64,000 nt of DNA from Flavobacterium galactosidilyticum. Its GTDB lineage: Bacteria; Bacteroidota; Bacteroidia; Flavobacteriales; Flavobacteriaceae. This document shows positions 54,907-63,432 of the stretch, piece after piece (within the stretch, counting starts at the first letter, position 1; each line of letters begins with the position of its first letter). The stretch covers positions 1,240,001 through 1,304,000 of the forward strand of contig NZ_CP087135.1 of the NCBI RefSeq assembly GCF_020911945.1, given 5' to 3'. A model generated the notes under the pieces. The model searched no databases. It was not told the DNA's origin and was given only the letters and a program-made list of their open reading frames with translations. The translations under genes and the position numbers were made by a program.

Positions 54907-55884
54907 ATGACACAAGTTGAACCAATTTTACAAGAGAATAAAAATCGTTTCGTAATTTTTCCTATCAAACATCATGATATTTGGGAGTTTTATAAATCAA
55001 TGGAAGCTAGTTTTTGGACTGCGGAAGAAATCGATTTATCTCAGGATTTGAATGATTGGAACAATAAGTTGAATGATGATGAGCGATATTTTATCAAACA
55101 TATTCTTGCGTTTTTTGCTGCTTCTGACGGAATTGTAAATGAGAATTTAGCCGAAAACTTTGTGAATGAAGTGCAATATGCTGAAGCTAAATTTTTCTAT
55201 GGTTTCCAAATCATGATGGAGAATATTCACAGTGAAACGTATTCTCTACTAATTGACACTTACGTAAAAGACGAAGCAGAGAAAGATGATTTATTCAATG
55301 CTTTAGAAGTTTTTCCAGCTATCAAGAAAAAAGCGGACTGGGCTTTGAAATGGATTGAGTCGGATTCTTTTGCTGAAAGATTGATTGCTTTTGCAGCGGT
55401 AGAAGGAATTTTCTTTTCAGGAGCGTTCTGTTCTATTTTCTGGTTGAAAAAACGTGGCTTAATGCCGGGATTAACATTCTCTAACGAATTAATTTCTCGT
55501 GACGAAGGTGTTCACTGTGACTTTGCAGTGCATTTACATAACCACCACTTAGTTAATAAAGTTCCGAAAGAAAGAATTAGAAGTATCATCGTTGATGCTT
55601 TGAATATCGAAAGAGAATTTATTACAGAATCACTTCCGGCAAGTTTAATAGGAATGAATGCAGTATTGATGACTCAATATCTAGAGTTCGTTGCTGATAG
55701 ACTGTTAGTGGAACTTGGTTGTGATAGAGAATACAATACTACAAACCCATTTGATTTTATGGACATGATTTCGCTTCAAGGAAAAACAAACTTCTTTGAA
55801 AAGAAAGTGGCTGAATATCAAAAATCTGGGGTGATGAATACTGATGTTGACGCTCAAAAAATATCTTTTGACGCTGACTTTTAG
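54907..55884 (+). CDS. nrdB: Class I ribonucleotide reductase, small (beta) subunit
   Basis: 325-residue ferritin-like radical subunit. Metal ligands and radical site are visible: Asp74 in AASDGIV, Glu105 and His108 in MENIHSETY, radical Tyr112, Glu in [11 protein letters not shown], and Glu/His in [14 protein letters not shown]. The sequence is closer to the eukaryote-type R2 ([15 protein letters not shown]) than to E. coli NrdB. The C-terminal tail ISFDADF should dock with NrdA. Encoded upstream of nrdA. A TATATTTG promoter and a DnaA box lie in front. Confidence 0.96.
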   Translation: MTQVEPILQENKNRFVIFPIKHHDIWEFYKSMEASFWTAEEIDLSQDLNDWNNKLNDDERYFIKHILAFFAASDGIVNENLAENFVNEVQYAEAKFFYGFQIMMENIHSETYSLLIDTYVKDEAEKDDLFNALEVFPAIKKKADWALKWIESDSFAERLIAFAAVEGIFFSGAFCSIFWLKKRGLMPGLTFSNELISRDEGVHCDFAVHLHNHHLVNKVPKERIRSIIVDALNIEREFITESLPASLIGMNAVLMTQYLEFVADRLLVELGCDREYNTTNPFDFMDMISLQGKTNFFEKKVAEYQKSGVMNTDVDAQKISFDADF

Positions 55885-55994
55885 TCGATAGCCTTAAAGA
55901 CACTAAGCCGCAAAGAAAAAAATGTTTTTGTCTAAGTTTATAGATTTAAAATGTTTATTTGTCCTGTTTACATCTTGATTTTAGACCGAATTTC

Positions 55995-56082
55995 TCCCTG
56001 CTACTGTAGCTCTAGCCCAGATAGCAGTGGAAATCCCACGCCTTTTGGCGTGGATTGCAACGGATAGCTGGAAACAGCTCCA
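55995..56082 (+). repeat. Structured repeat, copy 1, between nrdB and nrdA
   Basis: Core TAGCCCAGATAGCAGTGGAAATCC, a strong hairpin CCACGCC-TTTT-GGCGTGG, then GATTGCAACGGATAGC TGGAAACAGCTCC. The flanking parts can also pair (GATAGC/GCTATC-type). The second copy at 58698-58795 keeps the core but replaces the hairpin stem with different, still complementary bases. It lies in the nrdB-nrdA gap of 303 bp and would be transcribed. It resembles a family of dispersed repeats I remember from Flavobacterium genomes and possibly the Rfam flavo-1 motif. This needs a covariance search to settle. Confidence 0.7.
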
Positions 56083-56187
56083 AAAAAAATGAGGAAATGA
56101 TGTAGCATGAGATTGCATTATTCCTCGCAAATACAAACAACCAAAAGCAGCAAAGGGATTTGTTGTTTTAAAAAAAACAAAAAATTT

Positions 56188-58602
56188 ATGTACGTAGTAA
56201 AAAGAGACGGTCGCAAAGAGCCTGTAATGTTTGACAAAATCACAGATAGAATTAAAAAACTATGCTATGGTTTGAATGATTTAGTAGATGCTGTAAAAGT
56301 AGCTATGCGAGTGATTGAAGGACTGTATGATGGTGTTTCTACGTCAGAATTAGATAATTTAGCTGCCGAAACTGCGGCTTCAATGACCATTGCGCATCCT
56401 GATTATGCACAGTTAGCAGCGAGAATAGCGATTTCGAATTTACATTCGAATACAAAAAAATCATTCTCGGAAACAATGAACGATATGTTTCATTATGTAA
56501 ATCCAAGAAATGGTCAAGACGCTCCTTTATTATCAGAGGAAGTTCATAAAGTGATCATGGAAAATGCTGAATTTTTAGACTCGCATGTAATATACAACAG
56601 AGATTTCAACTACGATTATTTTGGTTTTAAAACACTAGAACGTTCTTATTTGCTTAAAATAAATGGTAAAATTGTAGAGCGTCCGCAGCATATGTTGATG
56701 CGTGTATCTGTAGGGATTCACTTAGGCGACTTAGATTCAGTGATTGAAACATACGACTTAATGTCTAAAAAATTCTTCACGCACGCTACGCCAACATTGT
56801 TCAATGCGGGAACTCCAAAACCTCAAATGTCTTCTTGCTTCCTTTTAGCAATGCAGGATGATAGTATTGACGGAATTTATGACACGTTGAAGCAAACGGC
56901 TAAAATCTCGCAATCAGCTGGTGGAGTTGGTTTGTCTATTCATAATGTTCGTGCAACAGGATCTTATATTCGTGGCACAAACGGAACTTCAAACGGAATT
57001 GTTCCTATGTTGAGAGTTTTTAACGATACGGCAAGATATGTAGATCAAGGTGGTGGAAAACGTAAAGGTAGTTTTGCGATTTACATCGAAACTTGGCATG
57101 CTGATATTTTCGAATTCTTAGATTTGAAAAAGAATACTGGTAAAGAGGAAATGCGCGCTAGAGATTTATTCTTTGCCATGTGGACATCGGATTTATTCAT
57201 GAAACGCGTACAAGAAGACAGCTATTGGACATTGATGTGTCCTAATGAATGTCCAGGTTTGTATGACGTACATGGTGAGGAATTTGAAGCGATGTACATT
57301 GGTTATGAAAAAGCGGGTAAAGGTAGAAAAACTATCAAAGCACATGAATTGTGGGAGAAAATTCTAGAATCGCAAATAGAAACTGGAACGCCTTACATGT
57401 TGTATAAAGATGCAGTAAATAGAAAATCGAATCAGAAAAATCTAGGTACTATTCGTTCGTCGAACTTGTGTACAGAGATCATGGAGTTTACCTCTAAAGA
57501 TGAAATCGCGGTTTGTAACTTAGCGTCTCTTTCGTTGCCAATGTTTGTGGAAAACAAAAAATTCAACCACGAAATGTTGTACACCGTGACTAAACGTGTG
57601 ACTAGAAACTTAAATAAAGTAATTGATAGAAATTATTATCCTGTAATTGAGGGAGAAAATTCTAATAAGCGCCACAGACCTATTGGTCTTGGAGTACAAG
57701 GATTAGCAGATGCATTTATTATGTTGCGTTTTCCGTTTACATCTGACGAAGCTAAAAAACTGAACCAAGAAATTTTTGAAACCCTTTATTTTGCTGCTGT
57801 AACCGCTTCTATGGAAATGGCAAAAGAAGAAGGTCCGTATTCTACTTTCGCAGGATCACCCATGTCTCAAGGGGAATTCCAGTACAATATGTGGGGAATG
57901 AAAGATGAGGATTTGTCAGGTCGTTGGGATTGGGCTTCATTAAGAAAAGAAGTGATGGAGCACGGTGTGCGTAATTCCTTATTAGTAGCGCCTATGCCAA
58001 CAGCTTCAACGTCTCAAATTTTAGGCAACAACGAAGCTTTTGAGCCGTACACTTCTAATGTATATACACGAAGAGTACTTTCAGGAGAGTTTATCGTGGT
58101 AAACAAGCATTTATTGCATGATTTAGTAGAGCGTGGCTTGTGGAACGAAACCTTGAAGCAAGAATTAATGCGTAATAACGGATCAGTTCAAGATTTGAAT
58201 ATTCCGCAAGATTTAAAAGAATTGTACAAAACAGTTTGGGAAATGTCAATGAAAGATATTATTGATATGTCACGTCAACGTGGGTATTTTGTAGATCAAT
58301 CACAATCATTGAACTTGTTTATGCAAAACGCCAATTACTCTAAATTGACATCGATGCATTTCTATGCTTGGCAATCTGGATTAAAAACGGGAATGTATTA
58401 CTTAAGAACAAAAGCAGCGGTGGATGCGATTAAATTTACATTGAACAACGATAAAAAAGCAGAACCAATCGAAGTAGAAGCTAAACCGATACAAGTAGCA
58501 GTTCCTGCTGCTCCAGTGGAAATGAGCTCTGAGGAATATAGAACGATGATCGAAATGGCTAGAAATTCTGATCCTGAAGATTGCGAAATGTGTGGATCGT
58601 AA
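56188..58602 (+). CDS. nrdA: Class I ribonucleotide reductase, large (alpha) subunit
   Basis: 804 residues from the ATG at 56188. A frame from 56107 adds 27 residues that are not family-like. N-terminal ATP cone ([22 protein letters not shown]) for dATP feedback. Active site: MSSCFLLAM (first cysteine of the redox pair), [11 protein letters not shown] with the thiyl-radical Cys and Asn/Glu, [11 protein letters not shown] (second redox Cys), [24 protein letters not shown]-terminal pair CEMCGS. The linker before it is Ala/Pro/Val-rich. Follows nrdB, with a structured repeat in the gap and a second, inverted copy after its terminator. Confidence 0.96.
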   Translation: MYVVKRDGRKEPVMFDKITDRIKKLCYGLNDLVDAVKVAMRVIEGLYDGVSTSELDNLAAETAASMTIAHPDYAQLAARIAISNLHSNTKKSFSETMNDMFHYVNPRNGQDAPLLSEEVHKVIMENAEFLDSHVIYNRDFNYDYFGFKTLERSYLLKINGKIVERPQHMLMRVSVGIHLGDLDSVIETYDLMSKKFFTHATPTLFNAGTPKPQMSSCFLLAMQDDSIDGIYDTLKQTAKISQSAGGVGLSIHNVRATGSYIRGTNGTSNGIVPMLRVFNDTARYVDQGGGKRKGSFAIYIETWHADIFEFLDLKKNTGKEEMRARDLFFAMWTSDLFMKRVQEDSYWTLMCPNECPGLYDVHGEEFEAMYIGYEKAGKGRKTIKAHELWEKILESQIETGTPYMLYKDAVNRKSNQKNLGTIRSSNLCTEIMEFTSKDEIAVCNLASLSLPMFVENKKFNHEMLYTVTKRVTRNLNKVIDRNYYPVIEGENSNKRHRPIGLGVQGLADAFIMLRFPFTSDEAKKLNQEIFETLYFAAVTASMEMAKEEGPYSTFAGSPMSQGEFQYNMWGMKDEDLSGRWDWASLRKEVMEHGVRNSLLVAPMPTASTSQILGNNEAFEPYTSNVYTRRVLSGEFIVVNKHLLHDLVERGLWNETLKQELMRNNGSVQDLNIPQDLKELYKTVWEMSMKDIIDMSRQRGYFVDQSQSLNLFMQNANYSKLTSMHFYAWQSGLKTGMYYLRTKAAVDAIKFTLNNDKKAEPIEVEAKPIQVAVPAAPVEMSSEEYRTMIEMARNSDPEDCEMCGS

Positions 58603-58644
58603 TTTCACACTTTTCAAGAACGACGATTTTATATAATTAGAAAA

Positions 58645-58682
58645 CTGCCGTTCTCCTTTTTGTGAGGAGAATGGCTTTTTTG
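58645..58682 (+). terminator. Terminator after nrdA
   Basis: Stem GCCGTTCTCCT / AGGAGAATGGC (one G-U) with a 7-base loop followed by T6, 43 bp past the stop. Confidence 0.85.
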
Positions 58683-58697
58683 TGACGAGCTGTTTCT

Positions 58698-58795
58698 TGA
58701 GGAGCTTTTCTAGTAGCTATTTCCTGCTATTTGTTTCAATCTTTTTCGCCGAACTACGGCAAAAAAGGATTTTCACTGCTATCAGGGCTAGGGGA
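58698..58795 (-). repeat. Structured repeat, copy 2, inverted, downstream of nrdA
   Basis: Read on the minus strand: TAGCCCTGATAGCAGTGAAAATCC, hairpin TTTTTTGCCG-TAGTT-CGGCGAAAAA, GATTGAAACAAATAGC AGGAAATAGCT. It shares the core of copy 1 at 55995-56082, but the apical hairpin has a different sequence and is still paired. It sits between the nrdA terminator and the trypsin-like gene. The remaining gap from 58796 to 58968 shows nothing else I can name. Confidence 0.7.
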
Positions 58796-58968
58796 TTAGT
58801 ATTATAAGACACATTTCTTTTGACAGTTATAATTTATGAAATAATTAATGTATGAGAAAAAACACATTAACACATAATTGTTAATCTAGCCAGAAGTAGT
58901 TTTGTATGCTATTTTATTCCCACTATTCAAATATTGTCCCAAATCAGAACCCAAAACAAACCGTAAAA

Positions 58969-59751
58969 ATGAATAATAAAATCATAATTTTAGTACTAAA
59001 CTTAATATTTATTTCATCAATGGAAGCTCAAAAATCAGAAAACAATATTATCCTAACAGCCGATCAATTGACAATATCAGTTGTAAATCTTAGGAAAGAA
59101 ATAAGCCCTGGTAATGAGTCCACAGGGACTGGAAGTTTTATATCAAAAAATGATGAAATTTATATTGTAACAGCAACACATGTTTCTAAAAATATGGATG
59201 ATTCAGCTTACGTAATAATTCAAGGTGAAAATAATTTACCAATTAAAATTGAATTGAAAAAATTATCAAATCCTATAAAGTGGATTGATCATCCAATTGC
59301 AGACTTATCAGTATTAAAGTTAAATCCGGAAAAAGAAATATTGGAAAAGTTTTTGCAAAACCGTTTTGTTCCATTTGAAATGATCGAAATCTCAAAAAAA
59401 GCAATATCAAGAAATACACAACTCACTATAATAGGTTTTCCTTTAGGTCTTGGAATTTATGGTCTTTTCTCACCTTTAACATATCGAACTTTTCCCTCTA
59501 GTAGTTTAATAGATCTTAATAGATTTGATAACAAAACTCCTCAAACTTTTATTATTTTAGAAAATCCAAGTATTGGCGGATATAGTGGCGGTCCAGTCTA
59601 CGACCTATCAATTATAGAATCTGGAGTAATAAAATTGACAGGTAGCGGAACAAAATTACATGGATTTATACACGGAACTATTTCAGATGAGACTGGAGGA
59701 AAATTATCAGCTATTACTCCTGCTTATTATTTAACGGATATACTAAAATAA
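58969..59751 (+). CDS. Secreted trypsin-like serine protease
   Basis: 260 residues from the ATG at 58969 (a frame from 58906 adds 21 residues before the signal peptide). Signal MNNKIIILVLNLIFISSMEAQ. Catalytic triad of the S1/trypsin-like fold: His71 in VTATHVS, Asp112 in IADLSVLK, Ser206 in IGGYSGGPVYD. There is no PDZ domain, so it differs from DegP/HtrA. It lies between two repeat elements (58698-58795 and 59756-59790) and next to a frameshifted gene, which suggests an accessory segment. Substrate unknown. Confidence 0.8.
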   Translation: MNNKIIILVLNLIFISSMEAQKSENNIILTADQLTISVVNLRKEISPGNESTGTGSFISKNDEIYIVTATHVSKNMDDSAYVIIQGENNLPIKIELKKLSNPIKWIDHPIADLSVLKLNPEKEILEKFLQNRFVPFEMIEISKKAISRNTQLTIIGFPLGLGIYGLFSPLTYRTFPSSSLIDLNRFDNKTPQTFIILENPSIGGYSGGPVYDLSIIESGVIKLTGSGTKLHGFIHGTISDETGGKLSAITPAYYLTDILK

Positions 59752-59755
59752 AAAA

Positions 59756-59790
59756 GGCTCTCGCTGGCGCAAGCGTCCCGCTTGTGCCCA
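59756..59790. repeat. GC-rich hairpin repeat-like element
   Basis: GGCGCAAGCG-TCC-CGCTTGTGCC (one G-U) within GCTCTCGCTGGCGCAAGCG, starting 5 bp past the protease stop. It is strikingly GC-rich for this genome and resembles REP-like hairpins found dispersed in bacterial genomes. It may also act as a terminator, but no T-tract follows. Confidence 0.55.
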
Positions 59791-59846
59791 CAATCAAAAT
59801 CAACATAAAGAAAGTCCCTAAAAAGAATTCTTTTTTACAAAAACAA

Positions 59847-60544
59847 TTAATTCACAAACTTGAATTCTGCAAACTCAACTGGTTGATGAAAACCATATTT
59901 TTTGCTTTGGTACGGTTTTAAGGATTGGTATTCTTTACTTTGCCCGTAGTCAATTCGGAATAAATTTCCTTTCCATGTGGTTCCATTTTTTGGGGTTTTA
60001 AAATGGCCATTTGTAATTTCGTTTAAACTTGAAAACGGAATAGCAATTTCAACGTTAAATCCAGATTTAGTAATTTTAGATGCTGTTTGTAATCCTTTTA
60101 TGTAACTGATAAATCCGATTTTCTTTTGGCACAGTCGCCTCCAAGGCATTGAATATGGATGTCGTAATTGCTGTTAAAAGCATTTACACCAATTTCAATA
60201 TAGTTTTTAGCATCTCCAGCGGGATCAATAAAAATTTCTACTAAATCATCAGTGTTGAAAATAGGATGGTCTTTTTTTCTAGTAGTTCCTACAATTTCAG
60301 AATCAATGCAATTGTAGGCTATATATAAGAATTTTTTATCCCAAGAAAGAGATGCGATTGTTGATTGCGTTACTTTTTTTCCAGAGTTATGAATAACAAA
60401 TTCTTGTGAAAAAGGGTTTTTCCAGTCCGATAAATCACCGTCAATAACTATTGGTTGGTTCGTTTGTTGAACTAAGATAGCTTGTGATTTAATTTGCTGC
60501 GCACTAACAATTAGAAATAGGAAAGCAATAAGGGTATATTTCAT
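59847..60544 (-). pseudogene. Frameshifted CBM9-like carbohydrate-binding protein gene
   Basis: The first part (60544 to about 60120) encodes a signal peptide MKYTLIAFLFLIVSAQQIKS and a family 9 carbohydrate-binding-like domain: IVIDGDLSDWKNPFSQEF, TIASLSWDKKFLYIAYNCIDSE, IFNTDDLVEIFIDPAGDAKNYIEI. It then stops in the wrong frame. The rest (to 59847) continues in another frame with SGFNVEIAIPFSSLNEI, GTTWKGNLFRIDYG and ends VEFAEFKFVN. Total length is 3n+2. Adding one A to the AAAA run near 60125 would restore one frame of about 232 residues. Real inactivation or a sequencing error. Confidence 0.78.
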
Positions 60545-60776
60545 ATTTTACTTAAATATGTTAATGTGGAGCATAGCTTTTATCAAATCAGGTTTTGGAA
60601 CAGTTTTTTCAATCCAAATATATCTGTTTTTTGGCTACATTGTGGATTTTTGTTTAAAATAATGAGTATTAATAATGAATGTTTTTCTGTTATCTAAAGT
60701 TAATAAAACATGTACTGTATTTGAATTGCATAAATCTCTCTTAAAATAGTGTAACTATAAATGCCTCACGCTGAGA

Positions 60777-60784
60777 TATATTTG
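60777..60784 (+). promoter_or_regulatory. -7 promoter element TATATTTG
   Basis: Exact TAnnTTTG, 20 bp before the ATG at 60805. It favours the rightward gene over the overlapping leftward frame. Confidence 0.6.
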
Positions 60785-60804
60785 TAATATCAAAAGACAT
60801 TATT

Positions 60805-61248
60805 ATGAAAGCAATTGAATATACAAACAAAGTAAGTAGGAATATTTTACATTTATTATATTCTACCTGTACTAATGATTTAGTTATACAGTCAAAACAA
60901 GCAAGTATTATTGAGGATTTTCTGTTTGCATTTTGCATCGAGTTCAATCGTCTGTTTATTGCTGATAGTCTTTTGATCAATGTGTTGAAAAAACAGCTAA
61001 TCGCAAAAATGAAAATGAATTTTACTGAAGCAATTACTCTTTGTAAAAATAATATTATAGAAAATACGAGCGTTGTTTTAGAGTTTTTTAATGCTGATAC
61101 TAAGTCTGGCGTTTTTAATACTGTGACGATGTTTGATAGAAGCAACATTGAAATTTTTTGGTTACCAAAGTTGTTCAACTCCTTATTTTTAAACACTAAA
61201 GAAACACTGCAGTTGATTCCCATTTATAAAAATAAAAATTGGCGGTAG
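60805..61248 (+). CDS. Uncharacterised 147-residue protein
   Basis: No signal peptide. Mainly helical, rich in Asn, Leu, Phe and Ile, with MKAIEYTNKVSRNILHLLYS, SIIEDFLFAFCIEFNRLFIAD and FWLPKLFNSLFLNTKETLQLIP. A promoter lies just upstream. The opposite strand is also open (61223 to 60741), but no promoter supports it and its product is an implausible mix of hydrophobic and basic stretches. I recognise no family. The 260 bp before it (60545-60804) hold only the promoter. Confidence 0.55.
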   Translation: MKAIEYTNKVSRNILHLLYSTCTNDLVIQSKQASIIEDFLFAFCIEFNRLFIADSLLINVLKKQLIAKMKMNFTEAITLCKNNIIENTSVVLEFFNADTKSGVFNTVTMFDRSNIEIFWLPKLFNSLFLNTKETLQLIPIYKNKNWR

Positions 61249-61383
61249 AATTATGAAGTTTTATAGTTTTTGAGGCTATTACACGCTTGCTAATATAAGA
61301 TTCTCGATTTTAATCTTTACTCTAATTGCCATTTATAGTTATGACAAACTAAAAGAGATTAGTCTTTATTTGTTGAAAATCAT

Positions 61384-61391
61384 TATATTTG
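61384..61391 (+). promoter_or_regulatory. -7 promoter element TATATTTG for the RDD gene
   Basis: Exact TAnnTTTG, 51 bp before the ATG at 61443. Confidence 0.6.
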
Positions 61392-61442
61392 AGATAGTTA
61401 GTGGTTTTGAATCTTATTTTATAATATTAAAAAAAAACATAA

Positions 61443-61910
61443 ATGGAAACTAAAGAATTTACAATTACCAATGATTTATTAGCTTCTAAATGGCAGCGAT
61501 TCCTGAACTTTATCATTGACTTATTTGTAATTTATTTAGTGACTATTGGGATTGGTGCGACGATAAATATTATGGGACAATTAATGGGTAATTATAAAGT
61601 ATCAGATTGGATTATCTCATTAACATTGCTCGAAAATATATTCTTTGGATTGATCGTTTTATTTTTTTACTACGCCATTATGGAAATGTATTTATCGAGA
61701 ACCATTGGGAAATATTTCACCAAAACATTAGTGGTAAAACATAACGGTACCAAACCGGAAGTAAAAAGTATTATTGTTAGAACATTAGTTAGAGTGATTG
61801 CTTTTGAAGGATTCTCTTTCTTGAATGATAATGCAAGAGGTTGGCATGATACTTTATCAGTTACGTATGTAGTAAAGAAACATGAGTTTGTTGCAAAAAT
61901 GAAGATGTAA
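61443..61910 (+). CDS. RDD family membrane protein
   Basis: 155 residues. LLASKWQRFLNFIIDLFVIYLVTIGIG replaces the usual RxxDxxI with RFLNFIIDLF. A second helix FFGLIVLFFYYAIMEMY and the conserved TIGKYFTKTLVV follow, then IIVRTLVRVIAFEGFSFLNDNARGWHDTLSVTYVV (the RDD R..D..W.D..s pattern). Three helices. Often proposed to be transporters, some acting as Na+(Li+)/H+ antiporters, but no specific role is assigned here. Upstream of dgt, with a terminator-like hairpin between. Confidence 0.88.
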   Translation: METKEFTITNDLLASKWQRFLNFIIDLFVIYLVTIGIGATINIMGQLMGNYKVSDWIISLTLLENIFFGLIVLFFYYAIMEMYLSRTIGKYFTKTLVVKHNGTKPEVKSIIVRTLVRVIAFEGFSFLNDNARGWHDTLSVTYVVKKHEFVAKMKM

Positions 61911-61937
61911 GCAATTTATTTTCAAATTTTAAATAGG

Positions 61938-61967
61938 ATAGCTGTCATTTTTGGCAGCTATTTTTAT
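61938..61967 (+). terminator. Terminator after the RDD gene
   Basis: Stem ATAGCTG / CAGCTAT with a 10-base loop followed by T5, 28 bp past the RDD stop. Confidence 0.75.
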
Positions 61968-62031
61968 TTCAACTGGTTTCTTTTTCTTTATATTCGCTCC
62001 TTATAAATTTAGAATAATATATCTATCAAAA

Positions 62032-63375
62032 ATGAACTGGGAACAACTTTTATCACTAAGAAGGCAAGGCGACAAAGGCAAAAGATTGCGTGTAGAACAA
62101 GACGATACGCGTTTGGGTTTTGAAGTAGATTATGACCGAATTGTTTTCTCTGCAGCGTTTAGAAGTTTGCAGGATAAAACACAAGTGATTCCACTTTCAA
62201 AAACCGACTTTGTACATACGCGATTGACGCATAGTTTAGAAGTTTCGGTTGTGGGACGTTCTTTGGGACGATTAGTTGGTAAAAAAATTATTGAAAAATA
62301 TCCGCACTTAAAAGAAGTTCATGGTTTTCACATGAATGATTTTGGCGCTATTGTAGCTGCGGCTTCATTGGCGCATGATATTGGAAATCCACCTTTTGGA
62401 CATTCAGGAGAGAAAGCTATAGGTGAATATTTTTCTATTGGAAACGGACAAAAGTACAGAGGACAAGTCACAGATAAAGAATGGCAAGATTTAATTGATT
62501 TTGAAGGAAATGCGAATGGTTTTTCAGTTTTAACAGCTAGCCGCCCTGGAATTGAAGGCGGTCTCCGAATTTCCTACGCTACTTTAGGTGCTTTTATGAA
62601 GTATCCAAAAGAAAGTCTGCCCAAAAAACCAACGAGGAATATTGCCGATAAAAAATATGGTTTTTTTCAAACTGATAAGAAGTTTTTTGAGGAAGTAGCT
62701 ACTGATATGGGTTTGATTCCAAATAAAGATGGAAATGATATTGGTTTCGAAAGACATCCTTTGGCTTATTTAGTCGAAGCTGCTGATGATATTTGCTACA
62801 CCATTATTGATTTTGAAGACGGAATAAACTTAGGTTTAGTTTCTGAAGATTTTGCGCTAGAATATTTGATTAAACTAGTAAAAGATAGCATTGATACTTC
62901 AAAATATAAAACATTAACTACTAAGGAGGATAGAATTAGTTATTTGCGTGCTTTGGCAATTGGTAGCTTGATTAATGATGCTGTAAAGGTCTTTGTTGAA
63001 AATGAAGAGGCTATTTTGAATGGTAAGTTTCCATATTCACTGACTGATAAGAGTAAGTACAAAGTACAGATGGATGATATTATTAATATTAGCGTCAATA
63101 ATATTTATCAGAGCAGAGAAGTGATTGAGAAAGAAATTGTAGGTTACCAAATCATCCAAACGCTATTGGACAAATTCATAACGGCGTTTAATAATAAATA
63201 CAACGGTAATGAGTCTAATTATGATTCGTTAATCTTGAAATTACTACCTGAGAAACATCATCTGGAGAAAGAAAACTTATATGAACGAATGCTTCATATC
63301 TGTCATTTTATTTCCATGCTAACGGATGGAAATGCTTTGTTGTTTTATAAAACGATAACAGCAGTTAAAAATTAA
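62032..63375 (+). CDS. dgt: Deoxyguanosinetriphosphate triphosphohydrolase (dGTPase)
   Basis: 447 residues from the ATG at 62032. A frame from 61951 runs through the RDD terminator and is rejected. HD-domain enzyme that hydrolyses dGTP (or dNTPs) to nucleoside and triphosphate. Motifs: VFSAAFRSLQDKTQVIPL, FVHTRLTHSLEVSVVGRSLG (His), AASLAHDIGNPPFGHSGEKA (HD), EGNANGFSVLTA, ERHPLAYLVEAADDICYTIIDFEDG (last Asp). With nrdAB and rdgB in the same window it adds to dNTP control. A strong terminator follows. Confidence 0.95.
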   Translation: MNWEQLLSLRRQGDKGKRLRVEQDDTRLGFEVDYDRIVFSAAFRSLQDKTQVIPLSKTDFVHTRLTHSLEVSVVGRSLGRLVGKKIIEKYPHLKEVHGFHMNDFGAIVAAASLAHDIGNPPFGHSGEKAIGEYFSIGNGQKYRGQVTDKEWQDLIDFEGNANGFSVLTASRPGIEGGLRISYATLGAFMKYPKESLPKKPTRNIADKKYGFFQTDKKFFEEVATDMGLIPNKDGNDIGFERHPLAYLVEAADDICYTIIDFEDGINLGLVSEDFALEYLIKLVKDSIDTSKYKTLTTKEDRISYLRALAIGSLINDAVKVFVENEEAILNGKFPYSLTDKSKYKVQMDDIINISVNNIYQSREVIEKEIVGYQIIQTLLDKFITAFNNKYNGNESNYDSLILKLLPEKHHLEKENLYERMLHICHFISMLTDGNALLFYKTITAVKN

Positions 63376-63391
63376 AACGCCATTTACGCAG

Positions 63392-63432
63392 TAAAAAAAA
63401 GTCCTGAAAATATTTTTCAGGACTTTTTTTTA
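63392..63432. terminator. Bidirectional terminator between dgt and the DUF3078 gene
   Basis: Perfect stem AAAAAAAAGTCCTGAAAA / TTTTCAGGACTTTTTTTT with a short loop. Confidence 0.9.

Noticed and set aside
60741..61223. 160-residue open frame on the minus strand opposite the 60805 gene
   Set aside because: No promoter-like element in front, and the product mixes hydrophobic and basic stretches with no signal-like start. The plus-strand frame has an exact TAnnTTTG promoter.
61951..62031. N-terminal extension of dgt
   Set aside because: It would run through the RDD terminator hairpin, and the added residues look like a random hydrophobic stretch. The family starts MNWEQLLS.
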